Shown: in pieces, positions 1 to 9,047 of the stretch
Position numbering within the stretch: the stretch's first letter is position 1
How the letters are laid out: each line of letters opens with the position of its first letter
DNA from: Paraburkholderia phosphatilytica
GTDB lineage: Bacteria; Pseudomonadota; Gammaproteobacteria; Burkholderiales; Burkholderiaceae
Assembly: GCF_003443895.1 (NCBI RefSeq)
Contig: NZ_QQOA01000030.1
Location: forward strand, 1-64,000
Length of the DNA stretch: 64,000 nucleotides
Direction of reading: 5' to 3'
Made by a program: the position numbers and the translations under genes
Notes under the pieces: model-generated
Told to the model about the DNA's origin: nothing
The model's database searches: none
The model's input: only the letters and a program-made list of their open reading frames with translations

Positions 1-98
1 GCGGCGTGAAGGAGTCGGGCTACGGGCGTGAAGGCTCGAAGTACGGCCTCGACGACTATCTGTCGATCAAGTACCTGTGCCAGGGAGGGTTGGAATAA
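1..98 (+). CDS. Aldehyde dehydrogenase, C-terminal fragment
   Basis: Only the last 31 codons lie in the window, read from base 3 to the TAA at 96-98. The tail reads GVKESGYGREGSKYGLDDY and then ends YLCQGGLE, which is the usual C-terminus of NAD(P)-dependent succinate-semialdehyde/aminoaldehyde dehydrogenases (GabD/PuuC class). The next gene starts one base after the stop, so the two are probably co-transcribed. Substrate cannot be told from this fragment; the amine-oxidising neighbours suggest an aminoaldehyde (inference). Confidence 0.8.
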   Translation, partial: GVKESGYGREGSKYGLDDYLSIKYLCQGGLE

Positions 99-99
99 T

Positions 100-1092
100 A
101 TGGATGCCTATCCGATCGAAGTCGAATTCCCCAACATTGCCGAGCACGCGCTCGGCAATACCGGCGTCGCGTATGTGCATACGTTCGATTCCGGCGTGGC
201 CGGCCCGCACGTAATGATCAACGCACTCACGCACGGCAACGAGGTGTGCGGCGCGATCGTCGTGCACGAACTGCTGCGCGCGCAGCTGCGGCCTCGCCGC
301 GGCAAGCTCACGCTGTCGTTCGCGAACGTGAAGGCCTTCGCGCGTTTCGATCCCGCGATGCCGGACAAGGCCCGCTTCGTCGATCAGGACTTCAACCGCG
401 TATGGACCGCCGCGAAGCTCGACGATCTCGCGACGACCTCATCCGAACTCGATCGCGCCCGCGCGATGCGGCCGGTGATCGACACGGTCGACCTGCTGCT
501 CGACCTGCATTCGATGCACGAGAAGAGCCTGCCGCTGATCGTCGCCGGCCCGCTGAAAAAAGGCACCGAACTCGCGGTGAACCTCGGCACACCCGCCACC
601 GTGATCTGCGACGAGGGCCATCCGGAAGGCCGCCGGATGCGCGATTACGAAGGCTTCGGCGACGAAGCGAGCCCGAAGAACGCGCTGCTGATCGAATGCG
701 GACAGCACTGGGAAAAGAACGCCGTGATCGTCGCGCACGACTGTACCGCGCGCTTCCTGCTGCTGTCGGGGATCGTCGAAGCAGGCGATCTGCCGGCCGG
801 CTGGATCGTGCCGCTGCCCGATGAAATGCGCGTCGTGCGCGTAACGGAGCCGGTCGTCGCGAAGAGCATGGACTTTCGTTTCGCAGGCCCGTACACCGGC
901 CTCGAAGTGTTCGACAAGGCCGGCACCGTGATCGGCTGGTCAGACGGCCAGCCAGTCGCCACGCCCTACGACGACTGCATGCTCGTGATGCCGTCGCTGC
1001 GCCAGCTGCGGCCCGGCGTCACCGTGGTCCGGCTCGGCCGGATCGAACAACGCATCGACCTCTCGCCACGCAAACAGGAAAACAACACGTGA
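100..1092 (+). CDS. Succinylglutamate desuccinylase/aspartoacylase family hydrolase
   Basis: A 330-residue zinc-dependent deacylase of the AstE/ASPA family (M14-like fold). The zinc-binding HGNE motif is at residues 45-48 and DLHS, carrying the third ligand, at 135-138; a late glutamate in LLIECGQHW fits the catalytic acid. The start at 100 is chosen because it abuts the dehydrogenase stop and gives a family-like N-terminus; a longer reading from 28 only translates the dehydrogenase tail out of frame. No signal peptide, so cytoplasmic. The family removes acyl groups from N-acyl amino acids or diamines; DoeB, the acetyl-diaminobutyrate deacetylase of ectoine breakdown, is a relative, but no DoeA is present. 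Exact substrate unknown. Confidence 0.85.
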   Translation: MDAYPIEVEFPNIAEHALGNTGVAYVHTFDSGVAGPHVMINALTHGNEVCGAIVVHELLRAQLRPRRGKLTLSFANVKAFARFDPAMPDKARFVDQDFNRVWTAAKLDDLATTSSELDRARAMRPVIDTVDLLLDLHSMHEKSLPLIVAGPLKKGTELAVNLGTPATVICDEGHPEGRRMRDYEGFGDEASPKNALLIECGQHWEKNAVIVAHDCTARFLLLSGIVEAGDLPAGWIVPLPDEMRVVRVTEPVVAKSMDFRFAGPYTGLEVFDKAGTVIGWSDGQPVATPYDDCMLVMPSLRQLRPGVTVVRLGRIEQRIDLSPRKQENNT

Positions 1093-1433
1093 AAGTCCAG
1101 CAGATCAAACAGGCCGTTCAACTTGCTGAACTGGAGGACTGGGGCACCGCCGGTCTGCCCGGCACGGAAGCCGCGCAGGTATCCGGACGTCAGTACGTGA
1201 TTCCGGGCAGCGAAGCGATCGATACGGGCGTGTTCGAGTGCTCGCCCGGAACCTACCGGCGCTCGGTCAAACAGGCCGAGGTGATGCACTTCATCGCAGG
1301 TTCGGGCACGTTCACGCCGGACGGCGAAGACACGATCCACTTCCGCAGCGGCGATACGCTGTTCTTCGAAGCGAATACTGAAGGACTGTGGAAGGTCGAC
1401 GAAACGATGCGCAAGATCTATGTGATCTTCTGA
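1089..1433 (+). CDS. Small cupin-domain protein (DUF861/Cupin_3-like)
   Basis: A 114-residue single-domain cupin. It begins with GTG overlapping the stop of the preceding hydrolase by four bases, so translation is coupled. The segment VMHFIAGSGTFTPDGEDTI followed by FRSGDTLFFEANTEGLWKV has the spacing of the two conserved cupin strands and ends with the Cupin_3 pattern seen in ureidoglycine aminohydrolase-like domains. Such proteins often sit beside PuuB/ectoine-type amine catabolic genes. No catalytic role can be assigned from sequence alone. Confidence 0.8.
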   Translation: MKVQQIKQAVQLAELEDWGTAGLPGTEAAQVSGRQYVIPGSEAIDTGVFECSPGTYRRSVKQAEVMHFIAGSGTFTPDGEDTIHFRSGDTLFFEANTEGLWKVDETMRKIYVIF

Positions 1434-1552
1434 ACCCGTTCAACGCATCCAACGTAATACTGAAGCCGCACGATCGAACACGATGCGCGGCTTCATTCTT
1501 TTGAACGCGCTTTGAACGCGGCGCCTTTTGAACGCACTGCGCTTCAAAAGAC

Positions 1553-2221
1553 TCAGATCGCATCCCGCGGCCGCGGCACATCCGCGTCGACGCAGCAGAC
1601 CAGCACCTCCGCGTCGCCTTTGCCAACGCTCAGGTACACGTGCCCTACCGCGCTGTCGAAGTACAGGCTGTCGCCCGGCTGCAGCGAAAACACGTCGCCG
1701 TTCTCGAAGCGCAATTCCAGCTGTCCGCCGAGCAGGAACACGAACTCCTCGCCCGCATGACGGATGTAGTCCGGAAAATCGTCGAGCGTCCGCGCGCGCA
1801 CGTGTGCGCGCATCGGCACCATCCGCTTGCCCGTAAGATCGTTCGCGAGCATGCCGTACTCGTAGTTCGGCGTGTCGTAGATCATCTGCTCGCCGGACGC
1901 GGTGAACGACGGCTTCATCGGTTCCGCGGCCGTTCGCGCGCGGCGCCCGAAGATCGCATCGAAATCCAGCTGCAACGCGTGCGCGAGCGCCGCGAACTTG
2001 TCGTAGGTCAGCGCGATGTCGCCGCGCTCCGCCTTCGAGATCGTCGACAGCGCGATGCCGGAGCGCTCGGAGAGCTGCATCAGCGTGAGGCCCTGCGCCT
2101 TGCGCGCATCGCGAATCCGCGCGCCGACCGCGCCATGATCGATCTGCTCCGCAGCGGTGGGCGTAGCTGCAGTAACAGGTGAAGCGGCGGGCTTGCTACG
2201 TCGAACGACCTGTCTGGGCAT
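1553..2221 (-). CDS. XRE-family regulator with C-terminal cupin (PuuR-like)
   Basis: 222 residues. An N-terminal helix-turn-helix (about 32-88, with LTLMQLSERSGIALSTISK) is followed by a cupin sensor domain (about 135-210). This two-part design is that of PuuR and related repressors that bind small amines or acids. The start at 2221 (ATG, MPRQVV) is preferred over the upstream in-frame ATG because the extra 40 codons would run through the divergent promoter. It is transcribed away from the MFS-amidase-oxidoreductase operon starting at 2409. Two near-identical palindromes at 2333-2348 and 2357-2372 are plausible binding sites. Confidence 0.9.
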   Translation of the reverse strand: MPRQVVRRSKPAASPVTAATPTAAEQIDHGAVGARIRDARKAQGLTLMQLSERSGIALSTISKAERGDIALTYDKFAALAHALQLDFDAIFGRRARTAAEPMKPSFTASGEQMIYDTPNYEYGMLANDLTGKRMVPMRAHVRARTLDDFPDYIRHAGEEFVFLLGGQLELRFENGDVFSLQPGDSLYFDSAVGHVYLSVGKGDAEVLVCCVDADVPRPRDAI

Positions 2222-2332
2222 CGAATCGGCTTCCTTCAGTTCAGTGAACGCGGTGCAAACATCAACAGACTGAACGAGACCGCGCGCCGGAAATGAACTG
2301 CATATCGAAATGCATCCCGGCGCATGCGGGAA

Positions 2333-2348
2333 TTCTCGCATATGAGAA
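2333..2348. promoter_or_regulatory. Operator candidate 1 for the XRE-cupin regulator
   Basis: TTCTCGCATATGAGAA: 5-bp perfect arms TTCTC/GAGAA around a 6-bp AT-rich centre. It lies in the divergent region between the regulator (start 2221) and the MFS gene (start 2409), 24 bp start-to-start from a second copy, so both would fall on roughly the same DNA face. The binding partner is inferred. Confidence 0.55.
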
Positions 2349-2356
2349 ATTATTTT

Positions 2357-2372
2357 TTCTCGTATATGATAA
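2357..2372. promoter_or_regulatory. Operator candidate 2 for the XRE-cupin regulator
   Basis: TTCTCGTATATGATAA matches the first copy at 14 of 16 positions. It is 37 bp before the MFS start codon, where occupancy would block the promoter. Confidence 0.55.
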
Positions 2373-2408
2373 ACCGTCGCCCGCCTCCCTCACTGAAAGG
2401 ACCCGATC

Positions 2409-3692
2409 GTGTCGACTCTCGCACTGGACAAGGCAGGACTCTCGAAGGCACAGGTGATTGCCGCGACCACGCTCGGCAGCGCGCTCGAGTTCTACGACTT
2501 CACGATCTACAGCTTCTTCGCGATCCAGATCGGGCAGCTGTTCTTCCCAGCCACCTCGCCCGTCAACCAGTTCCTGCTGTCGATCGGCGTATTCGGCGTC
2601 GGCTTCGTCGTGCGTCCGCTCGGCGGCATCGTGATCGGTGCGTACGCGGACCGCGTGGGGCGCAAGAAGGCGATGGTGCTGACGATCATGCTGATGGCGG
2701 CAAGCTGCGCGCTGATCGCGTTCGCGCCGGGCTACGCGACGGTCGGCCTCGCCGCGCCGTTCATCGTGCTCGCGGCGCGGTTGCTGCAAGGTTTCGCCGC
2801 CGGCGGCGAGTTCGGGCCGGGCACCACGCTGCTCGTCGAATACGCGACCGATACGACGCGCGCGTACTTCGCCAGCTGGAACTTCGCGGCGTCCGCGCTG
2901 GGTCTCGCGCTCGGCGCGTGCGTCGCCACCGCCGTCCACGCGGCGCTGCCCAAAGATGCCGTGCTCGCGTGGGGCTGGCGCGTGCCGTTCCTGCTCGGCA
3001 TCGTCGCGGCGCCGGTCGGCATGCTGATCCGCCGCCGTCTCGAAGAAACGCTGCCCGCGAGCACGGGCAAAGCTCGCCATGCCGGCGCCGTGAAGGCCGC
3101 GCTCACGACCCATCTGAAGCTGACGATTCTCGGCACGTTCGCCGAGCTCGGCGGCTCCGTCTCCGTGTACATCACGGCGTTCTTCCTGCCCGCTCACGCA
3201 GTGCGCACGCTGCACCTGTCCGCCACCGCGGGCGTCGTGTCCGGCATCGTCAGCGCGCTCGTGCTGTTCGTCGCGGCGCCGGTCGCGGGGCGGCTCGCGG
3301 ACCGCTACAGCCGCAAGCGCGTGCTCGTGATCTCGCGCACCGTGCTGCTGTTCACCGTCTATCCGGCATTCGCGTGGCTCGGCGCGCACCCTTCGCTGGC
3401 AACGCTGTGCGCGGTGTCGGCGTTCCTCGCGATCTTCGTCGCGGGACAGATCGTGCCGGTGCTCGTGATGATCCCGGAGCTGTTCCCGAAACACGTACGC
3501 GCAACGGGTATCGCGCTGACCTACGTGGTGAGCGCGTCGTTCTTCGGCGGCTTCTCGCCGTTCATCGCGACCTGGCTCGCGGCGCGCACCGGCAATCCGC
3601 TCGCGCCGGCGTGGTACGTCGCCGCGGCCTGCGCGATTTCGCTGGTGCCGGTCATCTGGCTGCGCGACCGCACCGGAGAAGCATTATCCTGA
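2409..3692 (+). CDS. MFS transporter, metabolite:H+ symporter type
   Basis: 427 residues with about twelve hydrophobic segments. The N-terminus has the ALEFYDFTIYSFFA pattern of the MHS family (ShiA/ProP/KgtP relatives), and the loop signature GAYADRVGRKKAM follows helix 2. GTG start at 2409, with AAAGGA eight bases upstream. It heads an operon with an amidase and a FAD oxidoreductase, so it probably imports their substrate, an amide or N-substituted amino acid (inference). Regulation is likely through the two palindromes just upstream. Confidence 0.88.
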   Translation: MSTLALDKAGLSKAQVIAATTLGSALEFYDFTIYSFFAIQIGQLFFPATSPVNQFLLSIGVFGVGFVVRPLGGIVIGAYADRVGRKKAMVLTIMLMAASCALIAFAPGYATVGLAAPFIVLAARLLQGFAAGGEFGPGTTLLVEYATDTTRAYFASWNFAASALGLALGACVATAVHAALPKDAVLAWGWRVPFLLGIVAAPVGMLIRRRLEETLPASTGKARHAGAVKAALTTHLKLTILGTFAELGGSVSVYITAFFLPAHAVRTLHLSATAGVVSGIVSALVLFVAAPVAGRLADRYSRKRVLVISRTVLLFTVYPAFAWLGAHPSLATLCAVSAFLAIFVAGQIVPVLVMIPELFPKHVRATGIALTYVVSASFFGGFSPFIATWLAARTGNPLAPAWYVAAACAISLVPVIWLRDRTGEALS

Positions 3693-3737
3693 ACACCCCT
3701 GCTTCACTGAACATTCATTCGCCTGAAGGACTTCATC

Positions 3738-5264
3738 ATGGCAATGCATGACGAGCTGGTCAGTCTCACCGCCGTCGAACTGCGGCGGCTGATCGGCGCG
3801 AAAACCATCTCGCCCGTCGAACTGCTCGATGCCTGTATCGGACGGATCGAGGCGATCAACCCGGCGGTCAACGCCGTCACCGCGACCTGCTACCCGGCCG
3901 CGCGCGAAGCCGCGAAGGCCGCCGAACGTCAGGTGCTGAACGGCGAACCGCTCGGCCTGCTGCACGGTCTGCCGCTCGGCGTGAAAGACCTCGAGGACAC
4001 CGCGGGCCTGCTCACCACCTACGGCTCGCCGGCTTCGCGCGGCAATGTGCCGACGCGCGACGTGGTGCTCGTCGAACGGCTGCGCGCGGCGGGCGCGATT
4101 CTGGTCGCGAAGACCAACGTGCCGGAGCTCGGCGCGGGCGCAAACACCCGCAACGTCGTGTGGGGCGCCACCGGCAATCCGTTCAACCCGGAGCTGAACG
4201 CGGGCGGTTCTTCGGGCGGTGCAGCCGCGGCACTCGCGTGCGACATGCTGCCGGTCTGCACCGGCTCCGATACCGGCGGCTCGTTGCGGATTCCCGCATC
4301 GAAATGCGGCGTGGTCGGCTTCCGGCCCACACCTGGGCTCGTGCCGAACTCGCGGCGGCTGCTCGGCTGGACGCCGATTTCGGTGGTCGGCCCGCTCGGC
4401 CGCACCGTGGCCGAAGCATGCCTGCAACTGGCCGCCACGGCCGGGCTGACGGCGGGCGACCCGCTCAGCTACGAAATCGATCCGCTGAGCTTCGCGACGC
4501 CGGAACCTATCGACCTGTCGACGCTGCGCATCGGCTGGACCGAAGACTTCGGCTGCTGCGATGTGGACGGCGCGATCCGCGCGCTGTTCCGTTCGCGCAT
4601 GGCCGCGCTGAAGCCGATGGTTCGCACCTGCGAAGAAGTGTCGTTCGATCTCGGCGACGTGCACCGCGCGTTCGACGTGATCCGCGCCGAGAGCTTCGTG
4701 GCCGGTCTGCGCGACACCTACGAGCGCGACCCGAGCGTGCTCGGCCCGAACACGCGCGCGAACTACGAGCTCGGCGCGAAGATGACGCTCGCGGACAGCG
4801 CATGGGCGCAGGCGGAGCAGACGCGCATTTTCCGGCGCTTCCAGGCCGCGTACGAACACTACGACGTGATCCTGTCGCCGACCACGCCGGTTTCGCCGTT
4901 CCCGTGGACGCAGCTGTACGCATCGCACGTGGACGGCCGCGAGCAGGAGAACTACTACCGCTGGCTCGCGCTGACCTATGTCGTCACGCTCACGACTCAT
5001 CCTGCGCTGTCGCTGCCCTGCGGTGTCGACGATGCCGGCATGCCGTTCGGATTGCAGATCATCGGGCCGTTCCATGGCGACCGCAAGACGCTCGCCGTTT
5101 CGCACGCGCTCGAACAGGCCTTCGCCGCGTCGCCCGAACTACGCCGCCCGCGCCCGGATCTGTCGAAACTCGCACAACCGACACCATCGCTTAAATCCAT
5201 CGTGACGGCACCGCCCATCCTCGACTCGACCAGCAGCAACCACTCCGGTCCTTCCATGGTATGA
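3738..5264 (+). CDS. Amidase signature family protein
   Basis: 508 residues, normal length for the family. The Ser-cisSer-Lys triad is intact: Lys83 in LGVKDLEDTAG, Ser158 in GGSSGG and Ser182 in TGSDTGGS. No signal peptide, so cytoplasmic. GAAGGA lies seven bases before the ATG. The enzyme hydrolyses a carboxamide; its place between a transporter and a DadA-like oxidase suggests that a transported amide is cleaved and the freed amino compound oxidised. The family is too broad to name the substrate. Confidence 0.9.
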   Translation: MAMHDELVSLTAVELRRLIGAKTISPVELLDACIGRIEAINPAVNAVTATCYPAAREAAKAAERQVLNGEPLGLLHGLPLGVKDLEDTAGLLTTYGSPASRGNVPTRDVVLVERLRAAGAILVAKTNVPELGAGANTRNVVWGATGNPFNPELNAGGSSGGAAAALACDMLPVCTGSDTGGSLRIPASKCGVVGFRPTPGLVPNSRRLLGWTPISVVGPLGRTVAEACLQLAATAGLTAGDPLSYEIDPLSFATPEPIDLSTLRIGWTEDFGCCDVDGAIRALFRSRMAALKPMVRTCEEVSFDLGDVHRAFDVIRAESFVAGLRDTYERDPSVLGPNTRANYELGAKMTLADSAWAQAEQTRIFRRFQAAYEHYDVILSPTTPVSPFPWTQLYASHVDGREQENYYRWLALTYVVTLTTHPALSLPCGVDDAGMPFGLQIIGPFHGDRKTLAVSHALEQAFAASPELRRPRPDLSKLAQPTPSLKSIVTAPPILDSTSSNHSGPSMV

Positions 5265-6505
5265 CGATGAAATTCGACACGGTCGTGCTTGGCGGCGGCA
5301 TCGTCGGCGTATCGGTCGCGGTGCATCTGCAGCGGCGCGGCCGTGCGGTCGCGCTCGTCGATCGCAAGCCGCCCGGCAGCGAAACCTCGCTCGGCAACGC
5401 GGGGCTGATCCAGCGCGAAGGCGTGTATCCGTATGCGTTCCCGCGCTCGGCCGGCGCGCTGCTGCATTACGCGCGCAACCGCGCGCCCGACGTCCGCTAT
5501 CACCCCCGTGCGATGCCGAAGCTCGCGCCGTTCCTGATGCGCTACTGGCAGCAGTCGGAGCCGACGCGGCACGCCGCGATCGCGCGCCACTACGCGACGC
5601 TGATCGAGCATTGCGTGAGCGAGCATCGCGAACTCGCGGAAGCGGCAGACGCCACCGCGCTGCTGCGTCACGACGGCTGGCTCAAGATCTTCCGTATACC
5701 TGAGAAATTCGATGCGGAGCTGCGCACCGCCGGGCAGTGGAATCGCGAGTACGGCGTCACCTACGAAGCGCTCGACCCTGCGGCGCTGCAACGCATCGAA
5801 CCCGATCTCAGCAAAACGCTCGTCGGCGCGCTGCGCTATACCGCGTCGGATTCGGTCAGCGATCCGCAGGCGCTGGTGCGCGCGTACGCGCGCTATTTCG
5901 AGTCGCTTGGTGGCCGCGTCTTCGTCGGCGATGCGACGACGCTCGAACCGCAGTGGCGCGTGAGTACCCAGGAAGGCCCGATCGAAGCGCAATCCGTCGT
6001 AGTTGCGATGGGACCGTGGTCGGAATGGATCGCGTCGAAATACGGCTACGACCTGCCGCTCGCGGTGAAGCGCGGTTATCACATGCACTACGCGGCACGC
6101 GACGGCGCAAGTCTGCGTCACCCGGTGCTCGATGTGCAGAGCGGCTTCCTGATCACGCCGATGGCGCGCGGCATCCGCCTCACGACCGGCGTCGAACTGG
6201 GCCTGCGCGACACGGGCAAGACGCCCGTGCAACTGGCGGATGTCGAACCCGTTGCGCGCGCGCTCTTTCCGCTCGGCGAGCGCGTCGACAGCGAACCGTG
6301 GATGGGCTGCCGCCCCTGCACGCCGGACATGCTGCCCGTGATCGGCCCCGCACCGCGTCACAGCGGCATGTGGTTCGCGTTCGGCCACGCGCATCACGGG
6401 CTGACGCTCGGTCCTGTGACCGGCCGGCTGATCGCCGAGATGATGACGGGCGCGCCGACCGTGTGCGACCCCGCGCCGTTCAGCGCGAGCCGGTTTGGTG
6501 TGTGA
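5261..6505 (+). CDS. FAD-dependent oxidoreductase, D-amino-acid dehydrogenase (DadA)-like
   Basis: 414 residues of the DAO fold. The FAD-binding GGGIVG is at residues 11-16, followed by the ETSLGNAGLI stretch typical of DadA-type enzymes, and a C-terminal GHAHHGLTLGPVTGRL that contacts the isoalloxazine. It overlaps the amidase stop by four bases (ATGA), indicating translational coupling. It probably oxidises a D-amino acid or secondary amine produced by the amidase (inference). Confidence 0.88.
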   Translation: MTMKFDTVVLGGGIVGVSVAVHLQRRGRAVALVDRKPPGSETSLGNAGLIQREGVYPYAFPRSAGALLHYARNRAPDVRYHPRAMPKLAPFLMRYWQQSEPTRHAAIARHYATLIEHCVSEHRELAEAADATALLRHDGWLKIFRIPEKFDAELRTAGQWNREYGVTYEALDPAALQRIEPDLSKTLVGALRYTASDSVSDPQALVRAYARYFESLGGRVFVGDATTLEPQWRVSTQEGPIEAQSVVVAMGPWSEWIASKYGYDLPLAVKRGYHMHYAARDGASLRHPVLDVQSGFLITPMARGIRLTTGVELGLRDTGKTPVQLADVEPVARALFPLGERVDSEPWMGCRPCTPDMLPVIGPAPRHSGMWFAFGHAHHGLTLGPVTGRLIAEMMTGAPTVCDPAPFSASRFGV

Positions 6506-6517
6506 ACGTCGGCGCGC

Positions 6518-7336
6518 TCACTCGAGCGTGCGGATCGAGTTGCTGATGCCGCGCGCGCAGTCGATCACGGCCGGCGCGAGCTTGCGGCACGCGTCTTCGA
6601 ACGCCCAGCGGCTCGTCGGCGCAACCACGTGCACCGCCGCCACCGGCCGCCCCTGACTGCCGAGCACCGGCGCCGCGATCGTCATATCTCCGATGAACAG
6701 CTCTTCGCGATTGGTCGCGTAACCCACGCGGCGCGCTTCGGCCAGCCGCTCGCCGATCTCGTCGAGCGACGTGACGGTGCGCGCCGTGTACTCGATGCGA
6801 TCCATCTTCGCGAGCCGCTCGAGCGCTTCGTCCGCCGGCAGTGCCGACAGGTACGCGCGGCCGCTGCCGGTGCAGAACATCGGAATGCGGCTGCCGATCG
6901 GCATGTGGATCGGCACGAACTTGGTCGACACGAAGCGCGCGACGTAGACCATCTCGTCGTCGTCGGGTTCGGTGAGGTTGGTGGTTTCGCCCGTCACGTT
7001 GGTCAGTTCGGACAGGAACGGATTCGCGACGTCGATCAGCGTGTCCGCCGCGAGATAGTTGAAGCCGATCTGCATCACGCGCGGCGCGAGCTGGTAGCGA
7101 CGCGTGACCGGATGCTTGCGGACGTAGCCAAGCCGCTCGAGCGTGTAGACCATACGCTGCGCGCTGCTCTTCGTGATCGACGTGGCCTCCGCGATTTCGG
7201 CGAGCGTCATCGTGCGGCGCTTCGCACTGAACGCGCGCAGCACGGCGAGGCCCTTTTCCAGAGACTGGTTGAACAAGAGATCGGCGGCGCTTTCAGTGGC
7301 GCTTTCAGCCGTTTTGTCGGGCGGCGGCGTGTTCAT
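6518..7336 (-). CDS. IclR-family transcriptional regulator
   Basis: 272 residues: an N-terminal winged helix (about 25-85, with EIAEATSITKSSAQRMVYTL) and a C-terminal IclR effector domain (about 100-260). It is transcribed divergently from the ABC-transporter operon and converges on the preceding oxidoreductase. The palindrome at 7374-7390 between the two divergent genes is a good candidate binding site. The effector is not predictable. Confidence 0.92.
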   Translation of the reverse strand: MNTPPPDKTAESATESAADLLFNQSLEKGLAVLRAFSAKRRTMTLAEIAEATSITKSSAQRMVYTLERLGYVRKHPVTRRYQLAPRVMQIGFNYLAADTLIDVANPFLSELTNVTGETTNLTEPDDDEMVYVARFVSTKFVPIHMPIGSRIPMFCTGSGRAYLSALPADEALERLAKMDRIEYTARTVTSLDEIGERLAEARRVGYATNREELFIGDMTIAAPVLGSQGRPVAAVHVVAPTSRWAFEDACRKLAPAVIDCARGISNSIRTLE

Positions 7337-7373
7337 TCTGGTGAACCCGGTGTGATCGATAATTCATTCTATC

Positions 7374-7390
7374 GTATCGAATATCGATAC
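7374..7390. promoter_or_regulatory. Operator candidate for the IclR regulator
   Basis: GTATCGA-ATA-TCGATAC: perfect 7-bp inverted arms with a 3-bp centre. It sits 38 bp upstream of the iclR-type start and 107 bp upstream of the solute-binding-protein start, in an AT-rich stretch that would hold both promoters. Confidence 0.55.
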
Positions 7391-7496
7391 CCAAAAATCT
7401 TCTTGCGATTTTTTTGATTCGTTTACGATGTATTCATCGTCGGATATTGAATCTGCGACCCGGTTTCAGCGTCTTGGCCTCTTCTGGAGATTGCTC

Positions 7497-8273
7497 ATGA
7501 TTTCGCTCGTCAAACGCCTCGCCGGTGTTGCAACCGGTCTTGCCACCTGCGTTGCGCTCGCGGCCACTCCGGCCGCCGCGTTCGCCGCGGAGCCGACCTT
7601 CAAGATCGGCGCAACGGCCACCGGCGTGCCCTTCACGTTCCTCGACGTGAAGACCGGCACGATCCAGGGAATGATGGTCGACGCGATCACGCAGGCCGGC
7701 AAGGAAGGCGGCTTCCAGGTGGACGTGCAGCAGAACGTGTTCTCGTCGCTGATTCCGTCGCTGACCACGCAGAAGATCGACGTGATCTCGGCAGCCATGC
7801 TGAAGACGGCCGCGCGCCAGCAGATCGTCGACTTCTCCGACACCGTCTACTCGTACGGCGAAGGTCTGATCGTGAAAGCCGACGACACCGGCCACTACAC
7901 GTCGATGGACGATCTGAAGGGCCAGGTGGTCGGCGCGCAGGTCGGCACCGCGTTCGTCGACGCATTGAACAAGAAGGGCATCTTCAAGGAAGTGCGCACC
8001 TACGATTCGGTCGCAGACATCATGCGCGACGTGGCGCTCGGCCGCATCAAGGCCGGCTTCGGCGACCAGCCGATCATCGCGTGGCAGCTCGATCACGGCG
8101 CGAACTCGCAGGTGCGCCTGGTATCCGAGTATCAGCCGGCGGTGAAAGGCCAGGTGTGCTTCGTCGTGCGCAAGGGCGACACCACCACGCTCAATCTGCT
8201 GAACGACGCGATCAAGAAAATGAAGGCCGACGGCACGCTGCAGCAGATCCTGCAGAAGTGGCACATGAGCTGA
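7497..8273 (+). CDS. Polar amino-acid-type ABC transporter, periplasmic binding protein
   Basis: 258 residues, SBP_bac_3 type. The start at 7497 (MISLVKRLAG) is chosen because it gives a clean signal peptide ending near AAAFAAE and has GGAG six bases upstream; an earlier ATG at 7428 would put 23 unrelated residues before the signal. The mature protein shows GATATGVPFTFLD and later MMVDAITQAGKEGG, as in glutamine/cystine-type binding proteins. It is the first gene of an ABC operon with its permease and ATPase. Confidence 0.92.
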   Translation: MISLVKRLAGVATGLATCVALAATPAAAFAAEPTFKIGATATGVPFTFLDVKTGTIQGMMVDAITQAGKEGGFQVDVQQNVFSSLIPSLTTQKIDVISAAMLKTAARQQIVDFSDTVYSYGEGLIVKADDTGHYTSMDDLKGQVVGAQVGTAFVDALNKKGIFKEVRTYDSVADIMRDVALGRIKAGFGDQPIIAWQLDHGANSQVRLVSEYQPAVKGQVCFVVRKGDTTTLNLLNDAIKKMKADGTLQQILQKWHMS

Positions 8274-8315
8274 CCTGAACGCCGCGGCGGCTTATTGAGC
8301 GCGACGGCGCGCCGT

Positions 8316-8363
8316 TCACTGAACGGCTGGATCACTGAACCGCTGAATCATTGAACTGCGCGC
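8316..8363. repeat. Three imperfect 16-bp tandem repeats
   Basis: Units TCACTGAACGGCTGGA, TCACTGAACCGCTGAA and TCATTGAACTGCGCGC lie in the 117-bp gap between the binding-protein and permease genes. The function is unknown; they may simply be intergenic expansion. Confidence 0.6.
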
Positions 8364-8390
8364 CCACAGCCGAATGAAGCTGGAGATCCG

Positions 8391-9047
8391 ATGTTCCTGC
8401 AAAACGCCATCGAGTTTCTGCCGATCCTGCTGAAGGGCGCGATCGTCACGATCGAGATCACCGTGTGCTCGTTCGTGCTGAGTTCGGTGCTCGGGCTCGT
8501 GCTGGCGCTCCTGAAGCTGTCGCGCAACCGCGCGCTGTCGACGCTCGCGAGCACCGTCATCAACCTGATCCGCGGGCTGCCGATCATCGTGCAGCTCTTC
8601 TATATCTACTTCGTGCTGCCCGACCTCGGCATCCAGCTGTCGGCCTTCCAGGCGGGCGTGGTCGGTCTCGGCGTTGCGTACTCCGCGTATCAGGCGGAGA
8701 ACTTCCGCGCCGGCATCGAGGCGATCGACCACGGCCAGATCGAAGCCGCGCAGGCGCTCGGCATGCGCGCCGGCGCGATCATGCGGCGCGTGGTGCTGCC
8801 GCAGGCGTTCAAGATCGCGCTGCCGCCGTACGGCAATACGCTCGTGATGATGCTGAAGGACTCATCGGTCGCATCGACGATCACCGTGGCCGAGATCACG
8901 CGTGAAGGCCAACTGATCGCATCGTCGACATTCCAGAACATGACCGTGTTCACGCTCGTCGCGATCGTCTATCTGGTGCTCAGCCTGCCGCTGATGTTCG
9001 GCGTGAACCGCCTCGGCAAACGCCTCGGCGCGAGGAAAAGCCAATGA
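8391..9047 (+). CDS. Amino-acid ABC transporter permease
   Basis: 218 residues, HisM/GlnP-type BPD_transp_1 permease with about five membrane helices. The EAA loop reads EAAQALGMRAGAIMRRVVLP, which docks onto the ATPase. GGAG lies five bases before the ATG. Only one permease gene is present, so the channel is probably a homodimer. Confidence 0.93.
   Translation: MFLQNAIEFLPILLKGAIVTIEITVCSFVLSSVLGLVLALLKLSRNRALSTLASTVINLIRGLPIIVQLFYIYFVLPDLGIQLSAFQAGVVGLGVAYSAYQAENFRAGIEAIDHGQIEAAQALGMRAGAIMRRVVLPQAFKIALPPYGNTLVMMLKDSSVASTITVAEITREGQLIASSTFQNMTVFTLVAIVYLVLSLPLMFGVNRLGKRLGARKSQ

Noticed and set aside
2262..3494. 410-residue minus-strand ORF opposite the MFS transporter
   Set aside because: Arg/Glu/His-rich composition typical of antisense frames in high-GC DNA; the plus-strand MFS gene explains the region.
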